The notes under the pieces: model-generated
The model's input: the letters and a program-made list of their open reading frames with translations, nothing else
Databases searched by the model: none
What the model was told of the DNA's origin: nothing
Program-made: the position numbers and the translations under genes
Shown here: piece by piece, positions 52,284 through 60,755 of the stretch
Layout of the letters: every line of letters begins with the position of its first letter
Numbering within the stretch: position 1 is the stretch's first letter
Assembly: GCF_002224125.1 (NCBI RefSeq)
Contig: NZ_NCSM01000009.1
Coordinates: forward strand, 62,001 to 126,000
Reading direction: 5' to 3'
From: Streptomyces sp. NBS 14/10
Lineage (GTDB): Bacteria > Actinomycetota > Actinomycetes > Streptomycetales > Streptomycetaceae
Length of the DNA: 64,000 nucleotides

Positions 52284-54644
52284 TCACTTGGGGTCGCCGT
52301 AGATGACTCCGCGTCCGTTGGTCCCGAAGTAGATGCGGCCGTAGACCCGGGGGTCTCCGGTCATGGTGTTGCCGGTCCAGGCGTACTGGTGGCGGTCGTC
52401 GTTGATGCGGATCCAGGTCCGGCCCGCGTCGTCGGACCGGAAGATGCCGCGTACGCCGTGGATCTTGGAGCTGGTGTAGACGGCGGGATACGTGGCACCG
52501 GGCGCCGCCTTGCCGAATCCGACGACGTCGCCCTCGTCCACCGCCTTGAACCGGGTGAAGGACGCTCCGGAGTCGGTCGACCGCCACATCCCGTAGGGCG
52601 TGTCATCGGTGGCCTTGCTGCTGCCGCCGGCCAGCCAGATGTCGCCCTCGTGGCCCGGTGCCGGCTTGAAGCGAACGTTGCCCGCGGTGGGCAGACCGGT
52701 CGCCGCCGTGGCCTTGAAGCTCTTGCCACCGTCCGTGCTGAGGTAGAAGACGCCGGAGCCGTAGGCGTAGAACTTCGCCGGGTTCACCCGGTCGGAGCGC
52801 ACCGATACCCCGGTCGGCAGCCCCTTCGAAGCCGTCCAGGTGGCTCCGTGGTCGTCGGACCAGCTGGCCGGCGCTCCGGCCGGTGACCACACGATCCGCC
52901 GGCCGTCGGCGCTGACGGCGACGGCCTGGTCATCGATTCCGGGCCCGGTGACGCCGGACGGCTCACTGCGCGAGGGGGTCCAGGTGTCGCCGCTGTCGGT
53001 GGAGATGGCGAAGTGCTGGGTCCAGCCGCTGGTGGGGTAGCCGACCCGCACGATGGTGTGGGGCGCCAGCTCCGCGAAGTCCAGGGCCGGGGTGGCGCCG
53101 AAGGTCGGGTTGTCGTACATCTTCGGCGCCTTGTTCAGGTCCGTGTGCCGGAAGCCGCCGACATCACCCACGCCCGAGAAGACATGAGCGGGACCGACGG
53201 GCGGGCTGATCACGCAGCCGACGGAGGTCTCCTCCAGGCCCTGGGCCCGCACGGAGATGTGCACCGTGCCTCCGCTGTCCCAGTCGGTCAGGTTGTTCGC
53301 GCCGTAGATCGTCGCGCCGGTTCCGTACATGAAGTGGTCGGAGTCGAAGGGGTCGATCTGGACGGACTCCATCATCCAGCCCAGCTTGGGGGTCATCTCG
53401 GGCAGCGACGGCGAGGCGTTCCAGGTCAGCCAGGGGGCGGCGGAGATGTCGATGTCGTAGCGCAGGGTGCGCTGGGAATCCGCGTCCATGTCCCAGGCCT
53501 GGGTCCAGCTCGCGCCGCCGTCGGTGGAGCGGAAGAGGAGGCAGTCGGGGTACCACTTGACCTGGGTGGACACCATCAGGGTGTCCGGGTTCCGCCGGTC
53601 GATGGTCAGGCCGCTGTAACCGTAGTTGTTGTCGTCGCTGGTGGACGGGACCGGGCTGATGCGGGTCCAGGTGTCGGTGGCGGTGTCCAGCTTCCACACG
53701 TCGCCCTTGGACCCGTCGTAGGGGCCGGCGGTGTTGCTGGTCGCCAGGTACAGGTAGCCGCCGACGTGGTCGAAGACCGCGTGGTGCGGGATGTAGCCGG
53801 TGGGCTGCCCGGGTACGCGTTCCCAGGTCGCTCCCGCGTCGGTGGACCGGTAGAGGATGTTGTCCTTGTCGGCCACGGTGACGTAGATGGTCCGGGTGGC
53901 CTTCCCCGGTCTGCCGGTGCGCTTGTCGAAGACGACTTGCAGCACACCCAGGTTGTCGCCGTTCGGGCCGTTGGGGTCATTGGGGTCGGGGACGAAGTTG
54001 CCCGGGTTGGGGAAGCCGGCCACCTTCGCGAAGGTCTTGCCGTGGTCGGTGCTGCGCCACAGCCCGTGGCCCCCGCGCACGCCCAGGTAGAGGATCTTGT
54101 TGCGGTTGGGGTCGATCACCAGCCGCTCGCCGATGCCCCGGCCGGGCATGTTGCCGCCCAGCCGGAACGGCAGGGCAGTGGTCTTCCAGGTGCGGCCGCG
54201 GTCGGTCGAGCGCAGGATCGCCGCCATGGACGGGTCCCAGTCGGGCATGGGGTAGGTGCCCGCCGCCAGGTAGACGCGGTCGGGGTCGACCTCGTCGGTG
54301 GCGACGCTGATGATGCCGGTGTGTCCGTACTTGTCCCAGCCGACCCAGTCGGTGAGGGGAATCCACCGCCGGGTCGCCGTGTCGAGGCGGTAGGCGCCGC
54401 CGATGTCGGTCCGGGCGTACACCAGTCCGCGTTCGCTCTGGTTGAAGACGATGCCGGTGACGAAGCCGCCGCCGACTATCTCCGCGTTGCGGAAGGTGTA
54501 AGGCGTGGAGCCGGCCGCGCGGGCGGAGCTGGACGTTCCGGCCGGGCGGGCGGCCGCGGCGGAGGGGGCGAGCAGGGGGAGCGCGGCCGTGGCCGCCCCG
54601 GCGGCGAGTAGTCCTCGGCGGGAGAGGTGCGGGGCAGGGGACAT
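52284..54644 (-). CDS. GH74 xyloglucanase, second copy
   Basis: 786 residues from ATG 54644. The twin-arginine signal reads SRRGLLAAGAATAALPLLAP. Propeller repeats of type RSTDRGRTW, RSTDGGASW and RSDDAGRTW run through the protein. The catalytic aspartates are expected in YARTDIGGAYRLD and in VQIDPFDSDHFMYGTG. Compared with the GH74 protein at 23683 it has extra loop segments (for example PNDPNGPNGDN and TWNASPSLPEMTPKLGWM), which line the cleft in this family and decide between endo and exo or processive action. No carbohydrate-binding module is attached. The GH42 gene lies 94 bases upstream on the same strand, and GH12 follows. Confidence 0.94.
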   Translation of the reverse strand: MSPAPHLSRRGLLAAGAATAALPLLAPSAAAARPAGTSSSARAAGSTPYTFRNAEIVGGGFVTGIVFNQSERGLVYARTDIGGAYRLDTATRRWIPLTDWVGWDKYGHTGIISVATDEVDPDRVYLAAGTYPMPDWDPSMAAILRSTDRGRTWKTTALPFRLGGNMPGRGIGERLVIDPNRNKILYLGVRGGHGLWRSTDHGKTFAKVAGFPNPGNFVPDPNDPNGPNGDNLGVLQVVFDKRTGRPGKATRTIYVTVADKDNILYRSTDAGATWERVPGQPTGYIPHHAVFDHVGGYLYLATSNTAGPYDGSKGDVWKLDTATDTWTRISPVPSTSDDNNYGYSGLTIDRRNPDTLMVSTQVKWYPDCLLFRSTDGGASWTQAWDMDADSQRTLRYDIDISAAPWLTWNASPSLPEMTPKLGWMMESVQIDPFDSDHFMYGTGATIYGANNLTDWDSGGTVHISVRAQGLEETSVGCVISPPVGPAHVFSGVGDVGGFRHTDLNKAPKMYDNPTFGATPALDFAELAPHTIVRVGYPTSGWTQHFAISTDSGDTWTPSRSEPSGVTGPGIDDQAVAVSADGRRIVWSPAGAPASWSDDHGATWTASKGLPTGVSVRSDRVNPAKFYAYGSGVFYLSTDGGKSFKATAATGLPTAGNVRFKPAPGHEGDIWLAGGSSKATDDTPYGMWRSTDSGASFTRFKAVDEGDVVGFGKAAPGATYPAVYTSSKIHGVRGIFRSDDAGRTWIRINDDRHQYAWTGNTMTGDPRVYGRIYFGTNGRGVIYGDPK

Positions 54645-54738
54645 GGCGGGTTCTTGCCTTTCTGGTGCGGGTCTGCACGGGCCGCGCAGGGGCAGCGGGC
54701 CCAGCGGCTCTGGACGGTGGTCGGGGAGGGGGACGGTG

Positions 54739-56733
54739 TCAGCCCTGGCGCAGCACCGCCGCGCCACGGGCGGGCAGCGTCAGCCCGTGGTGGCCGACCG
54801 GCTCGTCCGTGAGCAGGTCGTGGCCGGTGACCGGGAGGCGCTGGTCGGTATCCGAGTGGTTGAGCAGGAACAGCCAGCTGCGGCCGTCGTCGGCGTGGCG
54901 GCGTACCGCCTCGACGCCCGGCGGCGCATCGGCGATCTCGGGGCCGACTCCGGCGGCGGCGAGTACCTGGCCGAGCAGCGCGGCGTAGGCGTCCTCCTCC
55001 AGCCGCGTCGACAGGTACCAGGCGCTGCCCTTCCCGAACTGATGGCGTGTCACCGCCGCCTGTCCCGCGAGCATGCCGGAGGTCCAGGAGGCGACCGGGG
55101 TGGCGCCCTCCAGGCGCAGCACTTCGCTCCAGTGCGTGCCCCTCGTGCCGTCGGAGAGCTCCAGTGCCTGTGCGGCCGCCAGCGGGCGGTACTCCTCCAC
55201 GCGGATGCCGAGGGCCTCGCGCAGCGGCGCGACCGGATACCCCCCGAGCCGGGCATGGTGGTGTTCGTCGACCGCGCCGGCGAAGCACTCGACGAGGAGG
55301 GTGCCGCCTTGTGCGACGTACTGGCGCAGTGCGGCGGCCGAGGCGTCCGACAGGAGGTAGAGGCTGGGGGCGAGGACGACGGGGTAGCGTGCCAGGTCGT
55401 CCGCCGAGTGCGCGAAGTCGGTGGTCACGCCGGCGTTCCACAGCGCGCGGTGGGCCCGGCGCAGGCTGTCGTGGTGGTCGGACCCGGTGCGGGGCAGACC
55501 GCGAGTGTCCAGCGCCCACCAGACGTCCGCGTCGTGCAGCACCGCCGCCCGGGCCCGTACGGTGGAGCCCGCGAGTTCGCCCAGCCGGGCCACGGCGGAG
55601 CCGGTGGCGGACGCCTCGCGGAAGATGCGGGTGTCCGGGCCGGCGTGCGGGACGATCGCCGAGTGCCACAGTTCGGCACCTGCCTTGGACTGGCGCCACT
55701 GGAAGAACAACGCGCCTTCCGAACCGCGCGCGATGTGCCCCACGGTGTGCCGCAGGATGTCGCCGGGCTCCTTGCCCAGCGTGCCGTCGGATGTGTACAC
55801 GGTGTTGGTGCCCTGCTCGATCAGCAGCCAGGGCTTTCCCGCCCCGAAGGAGCGGGCGCGGTCCCCGCCGAAGGCGATGTCGGCGGCGGCGTCGACACCC
55901 GGCGCGGCCGGATAGTGGTCGATGCCGACGAAGTCGACCTCGCGGCCGAACTTCCACAGGTCGAGCACCTGGTACGCGGGCACCATCAGGTTGGTGGTCA
56001 CCGGCCGGTCGCTGTGCGCGCGGATCGCGTCGCGCTGCTCGCGGTAGGCGGCGAGCGTCTCGTCGGAGAAGAAGCGGCGCCAGTCCAGGGTGTGCCCCGG
56101 GTTGTGGTGCCACTGGGTGGCGCGGGGCGGCAGGATCTGTTCCCAGGAGCCGTAGCGCTGGCTCCAGAAGGCGGTTCCCCAGGCCTCGTTGAGCGCGTCG
56201 AGCGTGCGGTACTTGTGGCGCAGCCAGACGCGGAACGCGGCTGCCGCCCGGTCGCAGTGGCACACCGTCGCGTACTCGTTGTGCACATGCCACATGCACA
56301 CCGCGGGATGGTCCCCGTAGCGCTCGGCCAAAGCGCCGGCGATCCGGGTGGCGGCGCGCCGGTAGGCCGGTGCCGCCAGGCAGTACGTGTCACGGCTGCC
56401 GTGGGTGAGCCGGATGCCGTCGGCGGTGACCGTCAGCGCCTCGGGGTGGGCGAGGGTGAACCAGGGCGGTGGCGAGGCGGTGGGGGTGGCCAGGTCCACG
56501 GCGACACCGGCCGCGTGCAGGCGGTCCAGGTGGGCGTCGAGCCAGTCGAAGTCGTAGGAGCCCTCCTCGGGCTCGAGCAGCGCCCACGAGAACACGCCGA
56601 CCGTGACGAGATTGACCCGGGCCTCGCGCATCAGCAGGTCGTCCTCCTGCCAGACGTGCCTGTCCCACTGCTCGGGGTTGTAGTCGCCCCCGAAGGCGAG
56701 GCCGCCGAGGCGTTCGGTGATGCGGTGAACCAT
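54739..56733 (-). CDS. GH42 beta-galactosidase, third copy
   Basis: 664 residues; GAGGAAC lies four bases before the ATG. The signature AFGGDYNPEQWDRHVWQED and the two catalytic glutamates (Glu153 in HVHNEYATV, Glu306 in LIEQGTN) match the GH42 protein at 25893 in position, so the two are close relatives, while the one at 40618 is more distant. No signal peptide. HCDRAAAAFRVWLRHKY retains cysteines and a histidine of the family's zinc-binding area. It is the first gene of the second xyloglucan block, with a near-perfect operator 146 bases upstream at 56879. The probable role is to remove beta-galactose from imported xyloglucan oligosaccharides. Confidence 0.93.
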   Translation of the reverse strand: MVHRITERLGGLAFGGDYNPEQWDRHVWQEDDLLMREARVNLVTVGVFSWALLEPEEGSYDFDWLDAHLDRLHAAGVAVDLATPTASPPPWFTLAHPEALTVTADGIRLTHGSRDTYCLAAPAYRRAATRIAGALAERYGDHPAVCMWHVHNEYATVCHCDRAAAAFRVWLRHKYRTLDALNEAWGTAFWSQRYGSWEQILPPRATQWHHNPGHTLDWRRFFSDETLAAYREQRDAIRAHSDRPVTTNLMVPAYQVLDLWKFGREVDFVGIDHYPAAPGVDAAADIAFGGDRARSFGAGKPWLLIEQGTNTVYTSDGTLGKEPGDILRHTVGHIARGSEGALFFQWRQSKAGAELWHSAIVPHAGPDTRIFREASATGSAVARLGELAGSTVRARAAVLHDADVWWALDTRGLPRTGSDHHDSLRRAHRALWNAGVTTDFAHSADDLARYPVVLAPSLYLLSDASAAALRQYVAQGGTLLVECFAGAVDEHHHARLGGYPVAPLREALGIRVEEYRPLAAAQALELSDGTRGTHWSEVLRLEGATPVASWTSGMLAGQAAVTRHQFGKGSAWYLSTRLEEDAYAALLGQVLAAAGVGPEIADAPPGVEAVRRHADDGRSWLFLLNHSDTDQRLPVTGHDLLTDEPVGHHGLTLPARGAAVLRQG

Positions 56734-56878
56734 GTGCGTTCCTCAATCTTTGATCGCGCCCCGTCTGCCCGGACACGTTGCAGCCGTGTCCGGGCAGAGG
56801 GTGCACGGCACGATTCCTTCACCGTGGTGACCGGCTCGTCGGGAAGCCGAGGTAACCCGGCCCTGCGAAATGGGTCTG

Positions 56879-56932
56879 TCGATGCGCTTCGACGTTTCGA
56901 CGACACTAACGACGTGTTTCCGAATGCGACAA
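56879..56932 (-). promoter_or_regulatory. Promoter and operator of second xyloglucan block
   Basis: Minus strand: TTGTCG (56927-56932), an 18-base spacer, TTAGTG (56903-56908), then the palindrome TCGATGCGCTTCGA (56879-56892) with one mismatch. It lies ten bases after the -10, as at 19727. Leader to the GH42 start is about 150 bases, without a gene. Confidence 0.65.
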
Positions 56933-57037
56933 CGGGCCGTTCAGGTCACTTTTGGGTAACAGGCGCCGTTGTGGATCACCTTCGGAGATGTCCGTCCGCG
57001 TTGGAAGAGCGGCTTGCGTCAGTTTGGCGACCCGTGA

Positions 57038-57080
57038 TTGACCCGTGATTCAGTGCCATTCCGACGTCGAAGCGCTTCGA
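57038..57080 (+). promoter_or_regulatory. Operator-controlled promoter upstream of condensation gene
   Basis: TTGACC (57038-57043), a 17-base spacer, CCGACG (57061-57066) and the perfect palindrome TCGAAGCGCTTCGA (57067-57080) are arranged exactly as at 36785-36826 and point right, towards the gene at 57225. A second possible promoter, TTGACG (57103-57108) and TATCCT (57128-57133) with a 19-base spacer, lies between the operator and the gene. Confidence 0.65.
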
Positions 57081-57224
57081 CACGTCCTGCCGGCCCCATG
57101 CCTTGACGCACGTGGTCCGCGCGGATCTATCCTCTGCCTGACCATGGGGCGCCCGCACTCCTCCGCGCGTCACCCGCGAGACGTGCCGGGCCCGCCGACG
57201 TACCGGAGGAGAGCCGAGGCGGGT

Positions 57225-58607
57225 ATGCGACAGACCGCACGCCATGACGTCGTCTTCATCGCCGGCACCGCCGGAGAGCATGAACTGACCTGGTCGCAGA
57301 AGGCCCATGACCGCGAAGAGTGCCAGCCCCATCTGGACGGCACCCGCAACAGGAACGTCCGGATGGCGCGGGCACTGGACGGCCGGCCCGACATGGCTGC
57401 GGTGCTGCATGCCTTCGCCGCGGTCGTGGCCCGCTGCGAGGCGCTGCGCACGCTGTACCCACGTGACGCGGACGGGCGCCCACGCGCGGTCATCGTGGCT
57501 TCCGGGGTTCTTCAGGTCGACGAGTACGGGTTCGAAGCCCCGGCGAACAAGGGCGAGGTGGAGGCCCTGGCCCACCGACTGGCCCAGCTCGGATTCGCCT
57601 CGGACGACCTGCCGTTGCGGGCCGCAGTCGTCACCGTGGACGGCCGGCCCACCCAGATCGTGCTGTCGTTGCACCACTTCTCGGCGGACACGACGGCTGC
57701 CCGGATCGTGGCCGAACACATAGCCCGGCTGGCCGCCGATCCGGGCGCCGACCTGGGCTCGGGGTGGCAGCCACGGCAGATCGCGAGCTTCGAAGCCAGT
57801 CCGTCGGGGCTGCGTCACGCTCATCGTGTCGACACCCATGACCGGGCCATGCTCCGTCAGTCCGCCATGCCCGAACTCCAGGAGCCGGCGAGCCTCGACG
57901 GGGACGCCGTCTACAACTTCGTACGCCTCGACTCGGCGGCGGTCGCACTCGCCGCAACCAGTCTGGCGAAGCAGTACCGGACCTCCGTGGCCGCCGTCCT
58001 CCAAGCCGCATATGCGTGCACACTCGCCGAGCACCTGTCCATCGGCGCCTGCGTGTTCAACACCGTGACGGCCAACCGGCGGAGGGCTGCAGCCCGCGAG
58101 GCGGTGGCCCACATCGCCGGCAGGGTCCTCGTCCCGGTCGACACGTCCCTGGGCGGCGACCGGTTCCCGGCGCTGTGCCGGGCGCTCGACGCGACACTCG
58201 CCCGATCCGCCTCCGTCAGCCTGCGTGAGCCCGAGCGCTACGCCAGGGCCCTGGACGAGGCCTCCGCCGAGCTGGGCCGCTCCGCCCTCAATCCGTACAT
58301 GGTCAACATCCGCCCCATAGCGCCCCGAACACTGATCCGGGCTCGTTCGAACAGGGCACAGGACATCGAGCGAGCGATGGCATCCAGCCGATACCAACGC
58401 TTGCCCGGACCCGTCGAGGCGTACTCCGGAAAGCTCACGTTCGATGTGTGGAGCCTGTCCGAGACAGCCGGAATCAGTCTCGGGACGGATGCGGCGTCAT
58501 TCGACGCGGCAGATCTTGAACAGATACTGCTGCGCTTCGAGAGGCGGCTGGTCGGGGCCGCGATCGGCGGGCACGCCGGACGGAGCAGGGCCTTCGCCGA
58601 CGGGTGA
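57225..58607 (+). CDS. Standalone condensation-domain protein
   Basis: 460 residues from ATG 57225, about the length of one nonribosomal peptide synthetase condensation domain. The active-site motif HHxxxD is intact as His150-His151-Phe-Ser-Ala-Asp155 (SLHHFSADTTAA). Other family landmarks are ELTWSQKAHDREE near the start, MARALDGRPDMAAVLHAF, and YRTSVAAVLQAAYA in the second half. Such proteins join two acyl or amine partners, acting on carrier-bound or soluble substrates. No carrier protein, adenylation domain or thioesterase gene is seen within the window, so partners must be elsewhere or small molecules. The operator at 57067 places it in the sugar regulon by position. Confidence 0.83.
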   Translation: MRQTARHDVVFIAGTAGEHELTWSQKAHDREECQPHLDGTRNRNVRMARALDGRPDMAAVLHAFAAVVARCEALRTLYPRDADGRPRAVIVASGVLQVDEYGFEAPANKGEVEALAHRLAQLGFASDDLPLRAAVVTVDGRPTQIVLSLHHFSADTTAARIVAEHIARLAADPGADLGSGWQPRQIASFEASPSGLRHAHRVDTHDRAMLRQSAMPELQEPASLDGDAVYNFVRLDSAAVALAATSLAKQYRTSVAAVLQAAYACTLAEHLSIGACVFNTVTANRRRAAAREAVAHIAGRVLVPVDTSLGGDRFPALCRALDATLARSASVSLREPERYARALDEASAELGRSALNPYMVNIRPIAPRTLIRARSNRAQDIERAMASSRYQRLPGPVEAYSGKLTFDVWSLSETAGISLGTDAASFDAADLEQILLRFERRLVGAAIGGHAGRSRAFADG

Positions 58608-58654
58608 CGTCGCCCATGGCTCAGATTCCGTCGCGCGGGCCGGACCTGGCGGGC

Positions 58655-59461
58655 TCATTCGACGGATGTCGCGAGTGCTTCGCCCGCTCTCTCGTGTCCG
58701 GCCGCACGTACCTGACGAGGGCTCGCTCCGAGTTCGCGGCGGCAGGCCTTGTTGAAGGCCTGGAGGTCGGCAATGCCCACGGCCGCGGCGATGGCGGTGA
58801 TGGACAGGGTGGACGACAACAGGAGGTGGCGGGCGCGTTGAAGGCGTCGGCGCCGGATGTACGACACGACCGTGAGGCCGGTCTCGGCACGGAACATGCG
58901 CGTCAGGTGTGTGTGGGAGATTCCGACGGCGCGAGCGACGTCCGGTACGGACAGCGGGCCGGCCAGGTGCTCCTCGATGCAGGCCTGTGCGGCGGCGACG
59001 AAGGGGTGGTGTCGCCCGGCTCCATCGGCCCTCGGCAACTCGGCGATGCGCCACAGGGCGGCCCAGACCTCGGCGGAGGCCCGGGAGGGAGAAGCCGGCA
59101 TGGCCGTCACGGCGTGTCGGAGCAGATCGGCCAGGCACGTGCTCTCCGCCGCGGCGTCCTGCATCACCGGTATCACCCGCGGGGTTCCGCCGTCGTGAAG
59201 CCGTAGATGAACGTAGAAATGCTCCGATCTGCCCCGGTAGTGAAAGTGCACCTCCGTGTTCGGCGGTACCAGGCTGACATGACCGGGCCGGATGGCGTGG
59301 ACCGACTGCCCGACGGAGAGTTCGCCCGCGTAGTTGTAGAGGTGCAGCTGCCACAGGTCGGGCAGCCGGAAGACGTCGTGCGCGGTGGAGACACCGTGTA
59401 CTCCGATGCCGGCACTGACCACGGTGGGCGGCTCGTCGAGCCGTAGTGTTGCGAGGTTCAC
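58655..59461 (-). CDS. AraC-family transcriptional regulator
   Basis: 268 residues from GTG 59461. The N-terminal cupin-like sensing domain includes WQLHLYNYAGELSVGQ and IRPGHVSLVPPNTEVHFHYR. The C-terminal double helix-turn-helix begins IEEHLAGPLSVPDVARAVGI and SHTHLTRMFRAETGLT and ends LSITAIAAAVGIADLQAFNK then ACRRELGASPRQVR. It is divergent from the PhyH gene with only 73 bases between starts, so it very likely controls PhyH and the small gene after it. AraC proteins with such cupins often sense sugars or sugar acids; the ligand is unknown. Confidence 0.9.
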   Translation of the reverse strand: MNLATLRLDEPPTVVSAGIGVHGVSTAHDVFRLPDLWQLHLYNYAGELSVGQSVHAIRPGHVSLVPPNTEVHFHYRGRSEHFYVHLRLHDGGTPRVIPVMQDAAAESTCLADLLRHAVTAMPASPSRASAEVWAALWRIAELPRADGAGRHHPFVAAAQACIEEHLAGPLSVPDVARAVGISHTHLTRMFRAETGLTVVSYIRRRRLQRARHLLLSSTLSITAIAAAVGIADLQAFNKACRRELGASPRQVRAAGHERAGEALATSVE

Positions 59462-59534
59462 GAGGACGGAAATTTACCAGCAGTGGAGCATTTCAGCCCA
59501 CGACTCAGCCCGACGGGGCACGTACGTTCGTCGC

Positions 59535-60353
59535 ATGCCAACCAGCAAGCAACTCCTGACATCGGTTCAGGTGGCGCGCTTCGTCGCGCAGGGATTTCTG
59601 CGCCTGGACGGAGTGGTGCCGCAAAAGATCAATGAACGGGCCGTCGCCACCTTGACCGAGGGCATACCAGAAGTGTCCTACGGCACTCCGCTGGGCGAGG
59701 CGTTCGCGCAGGACACCTTTGTCCATGAGCTGCTCGCCCTGCCGGTCGTCGCCGGCGCCGTGGAGAGCCTGGTCGGCCCCGAGCCGACCGTGGACCACCA
59801 TGCGGTGCATGTGCGCGAGCCGCACGAGGGACAGGCGCAGCCGCTCCACGGAGACGCGATCATCGACGTACGGCCGGATGCCTTCGACATCCAGCTCATG
59901 TACTACCCCCACGAGGTGACCGCCGAGATGGGCGGCACGCTCAGCGTGCCCGGAAGCCATCTGCGAAAGATCAACGAGACGGACATCGGCCGTGTCCAGA
60001 ACCTCAGCGGGCAGACGCGGCTGACCTGCCCGGCAGGCACGGTCGTCCTCGTGCACCACGGCATCTGGCACGGTGGCCGCCGCAACGACACCGCGCGCCG
60101 TCGTTACATGTACAAACTCCGCCTCAATCCGACCGTGCCGCAGGTACGCCTGTGGGACACCTCCGACCTGCACGACCCGGCCGTGACCGCGGAACTCAAC
60201 GCGTACCTCCCCTGGTACGAGCAGGCCACCGCCCGACTGGAAATCTACAACCGGGTCCTCCTGTGGCGGGCCCTGACCGGCGACCACTCGTTCGACATCG
60301 ATTACTGGGTCACGCGCGTCACCAACCGGCCGACCCTGGGGAGCCACCCATGA
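59535..60353 (+). CDS. Phytanoyl-CoA dioxygenase (PhyH) family protein
   Basis: 272 residues from ATG 59535. PhyH proteins are iron(II)/2-oxoglutarate dioxygenases that hydroxylate diverse small molecules. Seen here are LHGDAIIDVRPDAFDIQLMY with the HxD pair of the iron site, ETDIGR in mid-domain, and VVLVHHGIWHGGRRN with the distal histidine and the arginine that holds 2-oxoglutarate. It is divergent from an AraC regulator, and its stop overlaps the start of a 91-residue gene (ATGA), so the two are co-translated. The substrate cannot be deduced. The surrounding carbohydrate genes hint at a sugar-derived or plant-derived compound, but that is speculation. Confidence 0.87.
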   Translation: MPTSKQLLTSVQVARFVAQGFLRLDGVVPQKINERAVATLTEGIPEVSYGTPLGEAFAQDTFVHELLALPVVAGAVESLVGPEPTVDHHAVHVREPHEGQAQPLHGDAIIDVRPDAFDIQLMYYPHEVTAEMGGTLSVPGSHLRKINETDIGRVQNLSGQTRLTCPAGTVVLVHHGIWHGGRRNDTARRRYMYKLRLNPTVPQVRLWDTSDLHDPAVTAELNAYLPWYEQATARLEIYNRVLLWRALTGDHSFDIDYWVTRVTNRPTLGSHP

Positions 60354-60625
60354 GACAGCAGATCCTGGTCCTCTACCTCTCGACGTCGGCGCTCGACTCC
60401 CACGTCGTGGGCTGGTCCCAATACGACGGGACCGGCCGAACCAATCCGACGACCGGCGACAGCGACGAGCCCCCCTACCCCACCGGGCTCGCCGCGCTGC
60501 ACGACGGGTGGCGTCTGTTCCAGGCCTCCCAACTGCTGCCGCCGCAGTCAGGCCACGAGTACGACGTCTCCTTCCTCAAGCACGAGTTCTTCTTCGAGAA
60601 ACTGGAGGAGAGCTCCCGCCCTTGA
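60350..60625 (+). CDS. Small conserved-looking protein coupled to PhyH
   Basis: 91 residues starting MRQQILVLYLSTSALDSHVV and ending FLKHEFFFEKLEESSRP. The ATG overlaps the PhyH stop, so translation is coupled and a functional link is likely. The centre, LAALHDGWRLFQASQLLPPQ, followed by a strand rich in aromatic residues (HEFFFEKLEE), resembles the compact fold of DUF4177-type proteins, in which a GW motif precedes a final strand. That similarity is weak and by eye. There is no signal peptide, membrane segment or cysteine. Function unknown. Confidence 0.75.
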   Translation: MRQQILVLYLSTSALDSHVVGWSQYDGTGRTNPTTGDSDEPPYPTGLAALHDGWRLFQASQLLPPQSGHEYDVSFLKHEFFFEKLEESSRP

Positions 60626-60707
60626 CCCGGTACGGCAACCGCGCCCGAGCGGCCCGGCCGGAGGCGTCCAGTCACGTCCTGCCGCCGGGACGTGGCGGAC
60701 GGTGCCC

Positions 60708-60743
60708 GTGGCCCGGTGGCGGTGCGGGGATGAACCGGGCCAC
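60708..60743. terminator. Terminator between small protein and GH6
   Basis: GTGGCCCGGT pairs with ACCGGGCCAC across a 16-base loop. A smaller hairpin, CACGTCC and GGACGTG at 60673-60694, precedes it. The genes on both sides converge here. Confidence 0.65.
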
Positions 60744-60755
60744 GGGAGTCCTGGA

